Below, piece after piece: positions 26,275 through 34,838 of a DNA stretch of 64,000 bases. The position numbers were made by a program, and so were the translations under genes. The notes below the pieces were generated by a model. That model was not told the origin of the DNA and did no database searches. It worked only from the letters and a program-made list of their open reading frames with translations. The stretch spans positions 1 through 64,000 of the forward strand of contig NZ_QKRB01000051.1 of NCBI RefSeq assembly GCF_003233845.1, read 5' to 3'. This stretch comes from Paenibacillus sambharensis. Its GTDB lineage: Bacteria > Bacillota > Bacilli > Paenibacillales > Paenibacillaceae. Position 1 is the first letter of the stretch, and each line of letters starts with the position of its first letter.

Positions 26275-27912
26275 TTATCCTAAAGCCGGCTTCCCTGCCG
26301 GGTCATGCTCTTCCTTATCCTTTGGAGCTCCGGCTGTCGTCTCCGGCATCTTGTTGGAGGTCCGCAGAGGTATCTCCTCGAGGAAGACAACCAGTATGAC
26401 CGCGACGACCAGCAGCGCTGTTCCAGCCAGAAATACAGTAGTCAGTGAAGCGCTGAGCGCGCTGCGCAGCGTCTCAAGAATTCCCGTAAAGATTGGCTGA
26501 ATCTGCTCAGGAAGCGACTGGTGCAGCAGCTCAAGCTTCGGCTGATCCAGCAGCACAGTGGGATCCTGAAGCAACGACAGCTGCTTCGCCACCTCAGGGT
26601 CAAGCTTTGATAAGTCAGCAGATGCTTCGGCACCCGCCATCTTTTCCTTCATGTTGCTTGCCAGGCTCGTTGACATAATGGTACCCATAACCGAGATGCC
26701 AATTGTACCGCCAAGGTTACGGAACAGCTGGGACGAAGCCGTAGCCACACCAAGCTCTGTCGGCTTGACTGCGTTTTGTACGGTGAGACTGAATACCGGC
26801 ATGCCAAGACCGAGGCCGAGACCAAAGACTACCATGGCAATGACCGCAACCCAAATGGTCGTCATATAGGCCATAATCAGCATGCCGGCAATCATCAGAA
26901 GGGTTCCCAGCAGCGCAAAGCGCTTGTACTTGCCGGTCTTCGTAATCAGGCGGCCTGTGACGGCACTGATAACAACCATACTAATGGACATCGGCATGGT
27001 GACATAACCGGAATAAGTAGGCGCAATGCCTTTCACCCCTTGAATGAAGAAAGGCAGATAAATCAGCGCCCCCATCATACCGGCGTTCATCAGGAAGCCG
27101 ATCAGATTGGAGAGCGTCACAATCCGGTTGCGCAGAATCGGCAGCGGCAAGATCGGACTCTTAACCTTCGTCTCAACAACCAGGAAGATTACGGCACTGA
27201 TAACCGATGCTGCGAACAGCAGCAGAATTTCCGGTGAGCCCCACTCGTAATCCTTGCCTGCCCAGGAGAAGGCGAGCAGCAGCGGGACAATCGCCAGCGT
27301 AATAAACAGCGATCCCAGGTAGTCAATCGACTCCGACTGCTTGCGCGGCACTTTCGGGAACAATGCCAAGATCATAATGAAGGCCACAACACCAAGCGGC
27401 AGGAAGATCCAGAATACCCATTCCCAGTCCATGTGGTCGACGATCCAGCCGCCGAGTGTAGGGCCGATGATGCTGGAGAAGCCGAATACCGCCATCATAA
27501 TACCGGTCCATTTGCCTCGCTCACGAGGCGAATACAGATCGCCCACCGCGGTAAACGCCGAGGACATAATGATACCAGCGCCGACACCCTGTACGCCGCG
27601 GTACGTAATCAGCTCGAAAATATCCTCCGAGAAGCCGGTCATGAGCGCCCCGATCACGAACAGCACGATACCGCCCAGTATGAAAGGCTTACGCCCATAT
27701 ATGTCAGACAGCTTGCCAACCAGTACAGTTGCAATTGTAGAGGTCAGCATATAAATCGTGATAACCCAAGTGTAATAATCCATTCCGTTCAATGCCGAAA
27801 TAATCCGCGGCATAGCGGTACTGACAATCGTCTGGTTAATCGCCGAGAAGAACATCGCGGCTATAATGGCCATCATGATGGTCAGCTTGCGTTTCTCTGA
27901 TAAATGCTCCAT
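26275..27912 (-). CDS. DHA2-family 14-helix multidrug exporter
   Basis: 545 aa major facilitator protein. Helix 1 has NQTIVSTAMPRI, motif A is GKLSDIYGRKPFILGG, and motif C is FGFSSIIGPTLGGWIVD. A 90-residue loop before the last helix (about 440-500) is rich in Ala, Leu and Gln. The C-terminal tail is charged and Pro-rich. AAGGAG lies 12 bases before the ATG, between the MarR stop and this gene, so the two are one operon. It is typical of QacA/LfrA-like proton-driven drug export. Confidence 0.9.
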   Translation of the reverse strand: MEHLSEKRKLTIMMAIIAAMFFSAINQTIVSTAMPRIISALNGMDYYTWVITIYMLTSTIATVLVGKLSDIYGRKPFILGGIVLFVIGALMTGFSEDIFELITYRGVQGVGAGIIMSSAFTAVGDLYSPRERGKWTGIMMAVFGFSSIIGPTLGGWIVDHMDWEWVFWIFLPLGVVAFIMILALFPKVPRKQSESIDYLGSLFITLAIVPLLLAFSWAGKDYEWGSPEILLLFAASVISAVIFLVVETKVKSPILPLPILRNRIVTLSNLIGFLMNAGMMGALIYLPFFIQGVKGIAPTYSGYVTMPMSISMVVISAVTGRLITKTGKYKRFALLGTLLMIAGMLIMAYMTTIWVAVIAMVVFGLGLGLGMPVFSLTVQNAVKPTELGVATASSQLFRNLGGTIGISVMGTIMSTSLASNMKEKMAGAEASADLSKLDPEVAKQLSLLQDPTVLLDQPKLELLHQSLPEQIQPIFTGILETLRSALSASLTTVFLAGTALLVVAVILVVFLEEIPLRTSNKMPETTAGAPKDKEEHDPAGKPALG

Positions 27913-27921
27913 AGCCGTTCT

Positions 27922-28356
27922 CTACTCCTTCTCTCCCAAGTTTCTTAATAAATTGTTATAAATCCGTTTCAAATGCTCAATATCCTCATCGGGAAAATCC
28001 CGGAACAGACTCCCCACCGTCTGAATCTGCTTATCCAGCAGCTCTTCGGCCCGCTCCTTGCCTTTCTCCGTAATTGCCAGATACGCTACACGCCGGTCCA
28101 GCTCACTCTTCTTCCTGACAACAAGACCGCTTGCAATCAGCTTATCAGCCATGCCGGTAACAGCACCCGGTGTTACCATTAATGCCTCAGCGATATCCAT
28201 CGTCTTCTTCTGTCCCTCGGTCTTCAGCATCTGGAGCAGCCGGAATTGGGTAACCGTCATGTCATCCTCAATACCCTTTGCCCATTCTGACCGGAAACGC
28301 TTGATTACGGTCTTGAATAGAGCGGTAAGCTCCAGCAGCTGGTCTCTGTCGGCCAC
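27922..28356 (-). CDS. MarR-family regulator in operon with an exporter
   Basis: 144 aa. The recognition helix region is DIAEALMVTPGAVTGMADKLI, and the wing is KSELDRRVAYLAITEKG. GTG at 28356 is chosen because AAGAAGGGA lies 6 bases before it; an ATG 7 codons earlier lacks a ribosome site. It is cotranscribed with the exporter 9 bases downstream. A perfect inverted repeat in its promoter is a likely autoregulatory operator. Confidence 0.85.
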   Translation of the reverse strand: MADRDQLLELTALFKTVIKRFRSEWAKGIEDDMTVTQFRLLQMLKTEGQKKTMDIAEALMVTPGAVTGMADKLIASGLVVRKKSELDRRVAYLAITEKGKERAEELLDKQIQTVGSLFRDFPDEDIEHLKRIYNNLLRNLGEKE

Positions 28357-28389
28357 TATAAATCCCTTCTTTCTCATGCTGCATGTCTA

Positions 28390-28406
28390 TTTACTTTAGC
28401 AGTAAA
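28390..28406. promoter_or_regulatory. Likely MarR operator
   Basis: TTTACT-TTAGC-AGTAAA is a perfect inverted repeat with a 5-base spacer, 34 bases before the MarR start. It lies between a TTGATA -35-like box and the likely -10. Confidence 0.55.
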
Positions 28407-28504
28407 CATTTTATCAATGAAATATAATATACGCCGATCATTTATTATTGTCAATACCTCATCAACTGTAACATCCCCTGCCAGTCTCCCTGTGTATACA
28501 CGAC

Positions 28505-28533
28505 AAAGAAGCCCGCAGCCGATACGGCTGTGG
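28505..28533 (-). terminator. Possible terminator after the TIMP-like gene
   Basis: On the minus strand CCACAGCCG and CGGCTGCGG flank a 3-base loop and are followed by GCTTCTTTG, 39 bases past the stop. The T tract is weak. Confidence 0.4.
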
Positions 28534-28571
28534 ACTCGAAAAAATAATGAGCTGACATATCTTTGACTACT

Positions 28572-29183
28572 CTAATACTTCCTTCTTCTCATAATTACGG
28601 CCGCCCAGCACACAGCTGCCAGCACGACAGCAGCTGCCAGCATAGCGAATAGGCTGTACCCGCTGTTCTCATTACTCAAGTTCTGCGTACTCTTCTTCGT
28701 TACAGCGGGGTCTGCCTCTGCAAGAGAAGGGGCATATCCGTCTCCCAGATAGGCAAGCTCTTGACCGACGGATCCCATTGGTTTATTGCCGAAGCAGAGC
28801 CCGGTATGTAATCCGTTCGGTGTCTCCTCTGCAACAACCAGATAAGCTCCGCCTTCCTTAAAGCCATCATAACCACAGCTTGCCGAGCTTTGAGCCGTCT
28901 CGATGACCGCCTCAGCCGGCACGATTCCCTTCCATACCCTGGTAACATTCATCCTGATCGTCAGCGGGTCCGCGCTTGACTGAAACTTCCCTCTTGGCTT
29001 CGTAATTTCCACTACCGTACCTGCGAATACTTCGTCTTCACTCTGCATAATCTCGTCCATGGACCTTGGAGCAGGGCATGAACAAGCCTGTGCCTTCCGG
29101 TTGTCGGCAATAAGTGTGATACTAAGCAGCAGCAGTGCACATCCCAAGCACAGCATGAATTTATTCTTCACGGCCCGGTTCAC
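28572..29183 (-). CDS. Secreted TIMP/netrin-like domain protein with C-terminal membrane anchor
   Basis: 203 aa. The signal peptide ends AQA just before CSCPAPRSMDEI, so the mature protein would begin with Cys-x-Cys, as do eukaryotic tissue inhibitors of metalloproteinases. The next 110 residues look like an OB-fold (DEVFAGTVVEI, VTRVWKG, CGYDGFKEGGAYLVVA). A Ser-rich spacer, one TM helix (about 178-198) and RRRKY follow, leaving the domain outside the cell. The bacterial family exists in Pfam but its role is unclear. The start is GTG at 29183, with GTG at 29171 as an alternative. The gene stands alone. Protease inhibition is only an inference. Confidence 0.7.
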   Translation of the reverse strand: MNRAVKNKFMLCLGCALLLLSITLIADNRKAQACSCPAPRSMDEIMQSEDEVFAGTVVEITKPRGKFQSSADPLTIRMNVTRVWKGIVPAEAVIETAQSSASCGYDGFKEGGAYLVVAEETPNGLHTGLCFGNKPMGSVGQELAYLGDGYAPSLAEADPAVTKKSTQNLSNENSGYSLFAMLAAAVVLAAVCWAAVIMRRRKY

Positions 29184-29325
29184 CGCCTTTCATTATCAAG
29201 ACGAGATGCAACTTCCAATTGTTGCATATTGGAATGCATAAACGGGAACAGCAAACAGCCTCCAAGCTAATCGCTTGCAGGCATTGCGGTCACTAACCAT
29301 ATCTTGTCGCTGATCCGTATCCGTT

Positions 29326-30135
29326 CTACCAGGACAATTCCAGGAACGTCAGGTCATCACTGTCCGGGCTGGCATAAGCTTCTCTTACAAGCTGCATCAA
29401 TTCCTCGTCGCCCGGCGGACGCGTCCACTCATCGTAAGCATGCAGGCCGTCCGTATAGATTTGTATACGATTAATGGACGCCGCTCCCCGAGGCCTCAGG
29501 GTTGTCTTATAGACGAAGGGACCTTCACCCATGCTGCCTTTCAGGGTGGACCACCGGTTCCATTTGGAGAAATCGCCACTCAGCCGGTCAGATCTCTCCA
29601 CCGCATCCTGCCACAGACGGATCTTCGTATCTCCCATCCAGGCTAGAACAAGCTCCAGGCCGCCATCCTCCTGATTGGAGGCTGTCCGTACCCTGCCGCA
29701 GACGAAGGTCGTTTCACTGCCAATCCGCCGCTTCTCCTCCAGCACTTCACGGAACAGGCCGCCGATGCTCGCAGGAAGCTCGTATCGGTTGATCATCTCG
29801 GTTGCAGGTGCAGTAATTTCCTTCATGACCTGCTGCAGCTCGCGCTGCATACCAGCGCCTTCCGTGCCGCTGCAGTCTGCCTTCTCCATGAAGGAAACAA
29901 GCTCCTCGCCCAGATATTTAGACGCGAGCTGCCCGCAGAACGACATGCTTACCCCGTCGCATATGGAGAAGGACAATTGGCCATCCTTGAAAAGGTAGGA
30001 CAAGTAATCCTGGCCGGCCTCCCCATCAAGCTGGGTTTCCCTCGAACGCGCATAAGCATACCGCAGGCGCAGAGGGCCGAGTTCCCGGCTGGTTACCGGT
30101 ATTTCAGTATGCTGGCTGGTATGAAACTTTTCCAT
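29326..30135 (-). CDS. PP2C-like protein phosphatase, last gene of the type VII locus
   Basis: 269 aa, cytoplasmic. GQDYLSYLF, SFSICDGVSMSFCGQLAS, LAWMGDTKIRLW, IQIYTDGLHAYD and SDDLTFLEL follow the order of the PP2C motifs. They keep the metal-binding Asp in CDGV and near the C terminus, although the usual DGMGG is altered. ATG at 30135 has GGGAGG 9 bases upstream; an ATG at 30144 touches that site and was rejected. It starts 17 bases after the kinase-VWA gene, so the two are coupled and it probably reverses that kinase's phosphorylation. It could be catalytically weak because of the motif change. Confidence 0.72.
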   Translation of the reverse strand: MEKFHTSQHTEIPVTSRELGPLRLRYAYARSRETQLDGEAGQDYLSYLFKDGQLSFSICDGVSMSFCGQLASKYLGEELVSFMEKADCSGTEGAGMQRELQQVMKEITAPATEMINRYELPASIGGLFREVLEEKRRIGSETTFVCGRVRTASNQEDGGLELVLAWMGDTKIRLWQDAVERSDRLSGDFSKWNRWSTLKGSMGEGPFVYKTTLRPRGAASINRIQIYTDGLHAYDEWTRPPGDEELMQLVREAYASPDSDDLTFLELSW

Positions 30136-30152
30136 GAAACGCATCCTCCCGC

Positions 30153-31793
30153 TTATCGGATCGGCGTGGCCGCCGACATCTGGAGACCAAGACCAACCAG
30201 CTCCGTACTTGTTCCCGGCAGCAGCATAACAGTGCCTCTCTCCAAGGAATAGGATGATTCCAGCACCATATCTCGATAGCTCTCCGGCAGAATCGATGAC
30301 ATATTGCGAAGCTTGCGCAGGAACTCATCCTGAAGGGGCGTATTCGGCATATAGCCTTTCCATCTCTTCGCATCCTTCAAGGTTTCGTCAGCTACCGTAT
30401 CCGTAATGAATATATTCTCGATCAGGACATTGCCATCCGGAACGGCCATCTCCATGATCCGCCTTGCAATCGGTTCGGGATCTTCGCCGGTATGGGCGCC
30501 ATCGGTCATATGACAGATCAGCGGTGCCGGACATTTATCCATTCCAGGAAGCTCCTCAAGCAATATCTGTTCAGCCCTTGCGAACGCCTTGGCTGTATCC
30601 GTGAACTTGAGGGGAACCAGCTCGGGCAGTGCGCCAGTCCTCGCCACTTCATCGATCGACTTCACTCCGCCCAGCATATCATACACTTCGTCACTGTAAG
30701 CCAGTATAGCGAGTCGGTACCGGCCGGCAATACGGCTCCCCTTCGTGGAGCGGAATACCATCTGCTTAATTGCAGTCAGCAAAGCTGTCCGGACGACATC
30801 AATACGCCGCTCGCCTTCCATCTCCATGCCCATGGACCCGCTGATATCAATCAGATATATAATCAGTGCGGGTGTTGACTGTGTCGCGAGCACAGTATAC
30901 TGCCGCTCCCGCCGGGCTATATATGGATTCAGCGCTACAGTCGGATCTGCCTGCTGAATCGTTCTTGGCACTGGTGACTCATCGGGCTTCGCCAGTACAA
31001 AGCTATCCGGAACTGTTATTGCCTGAAGCGCCGCCTTGACATCCCTTGCCGACTTGTAACGGTCCTCGGGCTGATGCGCCAGAAGCTTGGCCAGAAGCTC
31101 CTTCAGCTCGCCTGGCAAGCCTTCCGGCAGCAGGGAGAACGATGCTTCCGATTGATAGTAGTGCCTGCCTCCAGTAAGAACATAGTAGAAGGTGGCACCA
31201 AGAGAATACAGATCGCTGCGTCCGTCAGTCTGCTTGTTCTCAAGCTGCTCCGGCGACGCAAATGCGACCGTGCCAAGTGCTACTGTATCTGTCATCTGGC
31301 CCTTCTTGAAGCTTCGGGCAATGCCAAAGTCAATCAGTTTAATATGCCCGTGCTCATCCACCATCACATTGGATGGCTTCAAATCACGGAAGATGACCGG
31401 CCTCTTCCGTTCATGCAGATAAGCCAGCACGTCACAAAGCTCAACCATATAATGAACCGCTTTGGCAAGCGTGAGCAGCGTGTCGCTGCTGCCTAGCATT
31501 TCGTGCAGGTTACGCCCCTGCACATGCTCCATGATCAGGTAGCAGTTTCCCCGCGCATCCGGCTCGAAGTAATCCACTACCTTCGGAATATAAGGATGAG
31601 ACAGCTCGGTTAAAATGCGTGCTTCTTCAATGAAATTCTGCTCATCAGCCTCATAATGCGCCACTTCCTTGGCTGCCCAGGCCTTGTCCCCCAGCCTGCG
31701 GTCGCGCACAAGGTACACGGCCCCCATACCGCCCCTCGCAATTGTTGCTTCAACGACATAGCGTCCGCCCAACAGATGTCCGTTCTTCAGCAT
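30153..31793 (-). CDS. Ser/Thr protein kinase fused to a VWA domain
   Basis: 546 aa. Residues about 8-265 are a Hanks-type kinase: glycine loop ARGGMGAVYLV, Lys in WAAKEV, catalytic FRDLKPSNVM, metal-binding DFG in LIDFGIARS, and activation segment TDTVALGTVAFASPEQ. After a 45-residue linker, a von Willebrand A domain begins at about 312 with an intact MIDAS motif, DISGSMGMEM; a later CHMTDGAHTGEDPE supplies another site. There is no membrane helix, so both domains are cytoplasmic. ATG at 31793 has AGGGTG 8 bases upstream. It is followed by a PP2C gene and preceded by type VII genes. Kinase-VWA plus PP2C resembles PpkA/PppA of type VI secretion. Confidence 0.85.
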   Translation of the reverse strand: MLKNGHLLGGRYVVEATIARGGMGAVYLVRDRRLGDKAWAAKEVAHYEADEQNFIEEARILTELSHPYIPKVVDYFEPDARGNCYLIMEHVQGRNLHEMLGSSDTLLTLAKAVHYMVELCDVLAYLHERKRPVIFRDLKPSNVMVDEHGHIKLIDFGIARSFKKGQMTDTVALGTVAFASPEQLENKQTDGRSDLYSLGATFYYVLTGGRHYYQSEASFSLLPEGLPGELKELLAKLLAHQPEDRYKSARDVKAALQAITVPDSFVLAKPDESPVPRTIQQADPTVALNPYIARRERQYTVLATQSTPALIIYLIDISGSMGMEMEGERRIDVVRTALLTAIKQMVFRSTKGSRIAGRYRLAILAYSDEVYDMLGGVKSIDEVARTGALPELVPLKFTDTAKAFARAEQILLEELPGMDKCPAPLICHMTDGAHTGEDPEPIARRIMEMAVPDGNVLIENIFITDTVADETLKDAKRWKGYMPNTPLQDEFLRKLRNMSSILPESYRDMVLESSYSLERGTVMLLPGTSTELVGLGLQMSAATPIR

Positions 31794-31800
31794 GTTGTCA

Positions 31801-32262
31801 TCACCCTGCCTGCCCGCTGCCTTCTGCAACGCCAATCTTAATCATCAGATAAGGTAGCGACCGGTCACCCGAGAATACATGAAAGAATGGCGTCACTTGA
31901 TGGAGCTGTCTATGTTCAGCTTCATCCAGCAGTATTTTATAAGCCGCTTCTGTGCTGGTTTCAAAATTAGTATGTACGCAGTAAGTCATCATGTCCTCAA
32001 CTGCAAAATAACTATGAAACTGCATTCCCTCCGGCACCGCTACATCACTCTGTTCTACAGGCATGAAGAACTCCACACTCAACACTTCATCCATCGGAAC
32101 ATTAAGCAGGGAGTAGAAGAAAGGCCCCCTAATCGTTGCCTGCGTCCACATCACATCGCGCAAAAACCGGCGGATATAAGCGTCCATTTCCGAATAATGG
32201 AACCTGTGCACCTGCGATAAAACATTGGTATGCCGAATGGAGTCTCCCGTTAATACGGACAT
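31801..32262 (-). CDS. Uncharacterised protein, possible GyrI-like/DUF5085-like fold (second of a pair)
   Basis: 153 aa, soluble. It shares a layout with the protein encoded just before it (a start such as VHRFHYSEMD, a central FFYSLLNVPMDEVLSVEFFMPVE, and a late YLMIKIGVAE), suggesting paralogy within a small alpha/beta fold of the GyrI/AraC effector-binding type. I associate such proteins with Bacillus LXG/type VII loci, but the family call is from memory and unsure. ATG at 32262 has GGGGAGG 10 bases upstream. The stop is 7 bases before the kinase-VWA start, indicating tight coupling. It could be an adaptor or immunity-related protein. Confidence 0.55.
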   Translation of the reverse strand: MSVLTGDSIRHTNVLSQVHRFHYSEMDAYIRRFLRDVMWTQATIRGPFFYSLLNVPMDEVLSVEFFMPVEQSDVAVPEGMQFHSYFAVEDMMTYCVHTNFETSTEAAYKILLDEAEHRQLHQVTPFFHVFSGDRSLPYLMIKIGVAEGSGQAG

Positions 32263-32267
32263 AGCGG

Positions 32268-32717
32268 TCACGCCTCCCCGGCAATTGGTGCATAGATATC
32301 AATCAGCCCGCTGCCATATACATCAAGATAAATATGGTAGTATGGCTCCTGCAGCGTTAATCCGTTCATTCCCGCACTCTGCCGCAGCAGCTCATAAGAA
32401 GGATCCAGCTCCTCTTCCAGATCGGCATGCCGGTATACTAGGCCATCCGGAATATGCAGCAGCTCGGTGAATCTGTACTTGTTATTCGGCGGCATACTCA
32501 CCGGTGAATTCACCGGGATATGAAAGCTGTACTCCGCCTCCCCGCTGAGCGGATTTATATTGCCTATTTGATACAAGACCGGCCCGGTCCCATACAGCCC
32601 GTTCTGCAGTACGGCATTACGAAGCTCCTGAGCGACCTGGTGCCATTCATTCTCCCTGCAAGCGGCCGCCGTACTGATCACATTATGGAACACAAGCGGT
32701 TTGCGTTTAATTTTCAT
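32268..32717 (-). CDS. Uncharacterised protein, possible GyrI-like/DUF5085-like fold (first of a pair)
   Basis: 149 aa. It begins MKIKRKPLVFHNVIST and ends YYHIYLDVYGSGLIDIYAPI. The ending, a beta strand with D-I-Y-x-P-I, is what GyrI-like effector-binding domains show. ATG at 32717 has AGGGG 7 bases upstream; the open frame continues 64 codons further into the end of the preceding gene and was rejected. It lies 5 bases from the following paralogue. It has no signal peptide or membrane segment. Its conserved place between effector-type genes and the kinase suggests a cytoplasmic accessory role, not assigned further. Confidence 0.55.
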   Translation of the reverse strand: MKIKRKPLVFHNVISTAAACRENEWHQVAQELRNAVLQNGLYGTGPVLYQIGNINPLSGEAEYSFHIPVNSPVSMPPNNKYRFTELLHIPDGLVYRHADLEEELDPSYELLRQSAGMNGLTLQEPYYHIYLDVYGSGLIDIYAPIAGEA

Positions 32718-32815
32718 CTCTAAGCCCCTACCCTCAGTCATCATCTCGCTGAACGAATCTGCTATATTAGACGCACTGCCCGTCCTGCAAGTTGCGGGCA
32801 CCTGTTGAAGATGCC

Positions 32816-33574
32816 CTATCGGAGCGTTCTCCTTGCCGGCTGCTCCTTCTTCATCATGAACGACGGAAATCTGCTTTTGCAATATGCAAACAGGACAAAC
32901 TCCGGCCACGCAACCGCAATACTGTACTGCAGAACAGCTGCCAGCAGCAGCAGCATATAGGCATCAACAGGCTGGCCCGTAAGCAGGCTCAGGTCAGAGG
33001 AAGACCTTGCAATCAGCGCCCCGAATACGGAGACAGCAAATATTACCGGTATACTGACATAAACGAGCGATTGCCTGAAATTATACAGGCCTTGCCCGCC
33101 CTCGCGAAACGACCCGCTCCCCGCTCTCCTAATCCCCCGGAGCAATGAGAGAACGAAATACAGTATGCCGCCGGCGAGCAAGACTGCTCCCATATCAGAC
33201 ACATAGCCCGGCACATCGCGAACGCCACACAAGGCAAAAAATACGATATACATGTCCATAGATGCCTTGAAGGCCATAACATTCAACAGGACCGCCTGCA
33301 GCTTCTGATGCTTATACACCGTATCCCCAATACTGAAAAACAGCGATACAATGAACTGGATGACCAGTAAGCCCACAGCAGCTTGCACGGTCAGCATCAG
33401 TCCGCCGCCAACAGGCACGGGGCTGTTGTATACAGCCAATGCCGCAACACCTGTTGCCACCGCCCCCAGTATGAAGACCCCCCAGAAGAAGAAAGCGATT
33501 CGCTCGGGATGCAGACGGTCCCAGGCCGCCACCTTCAGCTTGACAACATCCTCTTCCTTCAGATGGTTCAGCAT
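32816..33574 (-). CDS. Polytopic membrane protein in the type VII locus, candidate immunity protein
   Basis: 252 aa with about six hydrophobic helices (IAFFFWGVFILGAVATGVAA, VQAAVGLLVIQFIVSLFF, ILYFVLSLL, LLLLAAVLQYSIAVAW among them) and a basic C terminus. The family is not recognised. ATG at 33574 has GGAGG close upstream, and this start lies inside the end of the preceding glycine-zipper gene, so the pair is translated together. Multi-pass membrane proteins encoded directly after membrane-acting toxins are often immunity proteins, so that is the working inference. It could instead be a structural part of the secretion apparatus. Confidence 0.6.
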   Translation of the reverse strand: MLNHLKEEDVVKLKVAAWDRLHPERIAFFFWGVFILGAVATGVAALAVYNSPVPVGGGLMLTVQAAVGLLVIQFIVSLFFSIGDTVYKHQKLQAVLLNVMAFKASMDMYIVFFALCGVRDVPGYVSDMGAVLLAGGILYFVLSLLRGIRRAGSGSFREGGQGLYNFRQSLVYVSIPVIFAVSVFGALIARSSSDLSLLTGQPVDAYMLLLLAAVLQYSIAVAWPEFVLFAYCKSRFPSFMMKKEQPARRTLR

Positions 33575-33582
33575 AGCGCCTC

Positions 33583-34791
33583 CTACCAAAAGATTTTGTC
33601 CAGCTTCTTCGTGATGCTGCCGGCAGCGTCGCCAATCTTGTCGACAGCCGCGTTAGCCGCATTCTTGGTGACGTCGACTACGCTTTGCGGCGGGTCACCA
33701 ATCATCTTGGTATTAAGAACAAAGTTGATACCTGCGCCGGCCGCTGCTCCTACCACTGTACCTGCCGGCGGCAGAAAGAACGAGCCGATCACGGCACCGG
33801 CCGCCGCAGATCCGGCCGCTGTGCCGACATCCACTGCCGTATCCACAACAAACTCTTTCACCTTGCCCGGCTCAGCCCGCCACTCGCCGGTTTGCTGGAC
33901 ATAGAAATTATCCACCACATTATCGAAGACGGTCAACCCTATTCCGGCAACGCCCACTCCCTTGCCCACTCTGGTCATGGCCGATGCGTCCTTCCAGCCG
34001 GTGAAGCTTTCCCACACCTTCAAATTATCAATGAATGCCGCCTTGGTGGCGCTTCTCATCGCCTGACCCCGGGAATTTTTAACAGCCTCCACGTAGCGGC
34101 CGAGATCGCCTAGGCGTGTATTGGACAGCTTATTCGCATTGCTCCGGTAGTAGCCTCTCTTCGGATCATAGATCGGCACACCCTCTTTCGCAAGCCGCGT
34201 TAGGAACTCCCGGTTCCACTTGGCAGTTCCGCCCAGCGCCTCGCTCATCATTTTCCGGTACTTGAAGTAATCCTGGTTACTCGTAATCTTGGCCTTGGTC
34301 ATGCGGACCGAAATGCTTCCGTCCGCGTTGCGGACAAACTTCAAGCCGAGGTCCTTGGCAAGCCTGAGCCGCTTGCCCGAATTAAGCGCATTCGAAGCAT
34401 ACAGAAGAAGGGCATTGCGGGCTGCGATAAACGGCCTTCTGTCACCGAGGAGCAGGGAGTATGCATGAATGCTCACATCCCACACGCTGCTCCCGCTGAG
34501 CAATCCGACATACTGTGCCTTGCGGCTGATGGATTGGTCGGCCTTTACATACCGGCTCACGGACTGATTCACAAAATCAGACAGCTCACTCAGCATCTTA
34601 TTCAGATCGGAGGCCGTTCTGCTGGCCTGCACCAGCCGCCCGCCGATCCCTCTGCGCGCCTGTATTTGCCCGTCTACCCCCGATTTAACAGCGGAAATAA
34701 CACCAGCGGCATTCGACATTATTGATGAAACACGGTTTAGCGCTGCCGTGCTGTCAAGCACAGTACCCGGTTGAATTGAAATCCGTGACAT
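33583..34791 (-). CDS. Candidate type VII effector with helical N terminus and glycine-zipper C terminus
   Basis: 402 aa. The first 100 residues are helical and polar (LNRVSSIMSNAAGVISAV, LNKMLSELSDFVNQSVS) and look like a WXG100/LXG-type targeting region. The middle (about 100-280) is basic with no known motif. Residues about 320-370 are rich in Gly and Ala (AAGSAAAGAVIGSFF, AGTVVGAAAGAGINFVLN), a glycine-zipper pattern typical of membrane-inserting proteins. There is no signal peptide, as expected for type VII substrates. A small helical gene precedes it by 48 bases and a membrane protein gene overlaps its end. A pore-forming toxin with partner and immunity is a reasonable hypothesis, not a demonstrated one. 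Confidence 0.6.
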   Translation of the reverse strand: MSRISIQPGTVLDSTAALNRVSSIMSNAAGVISAVKSGVDGQIQARRGIGGRLVQASRTASDLNKMLSELSDFVNQSVSRYVKADQSISRKAQYVGLLSGSSVWDVSIHAYSLLLGDRRPFIAARNALLLYASNALNSGKRLRLAKDLGLKFVRNADGSISVRMTKAKITSNQDYFKYRKMMSEALGGTAKWNREFLTRLAKEGVPIYDPKRGYYRSNANKLSNTRLGDLGRYVEAVKNSRGQAMRSATKAAFIDNLKVWESFTGWKDASAMTRVGKGVGVAGIGLTVFDNVVDNFYVQQTGEWRAEPGKVKEFVVDTAVDVGTAAGSAAAGAVIGSFFLPPAGTVVGAAAGAGINFVLNTKMIGDPPQSVVDVTKNAANAAVDKIGDAAGSITKKLDKIFW

Positions 34792-34838
34792 ATCTCAGGC
34801 ACCTCCTGATTTGCAAAATTCCGGCCCGGTACGATGAC

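Noticed and set aside
32718..32909. N-terminal 64-codon extension of the protein encoded at 32268-32717
   Set aside because: It would overlap the end of the membrane-protein gene and has no similarity to the rest; a good ribosome site supports the start at 32717.
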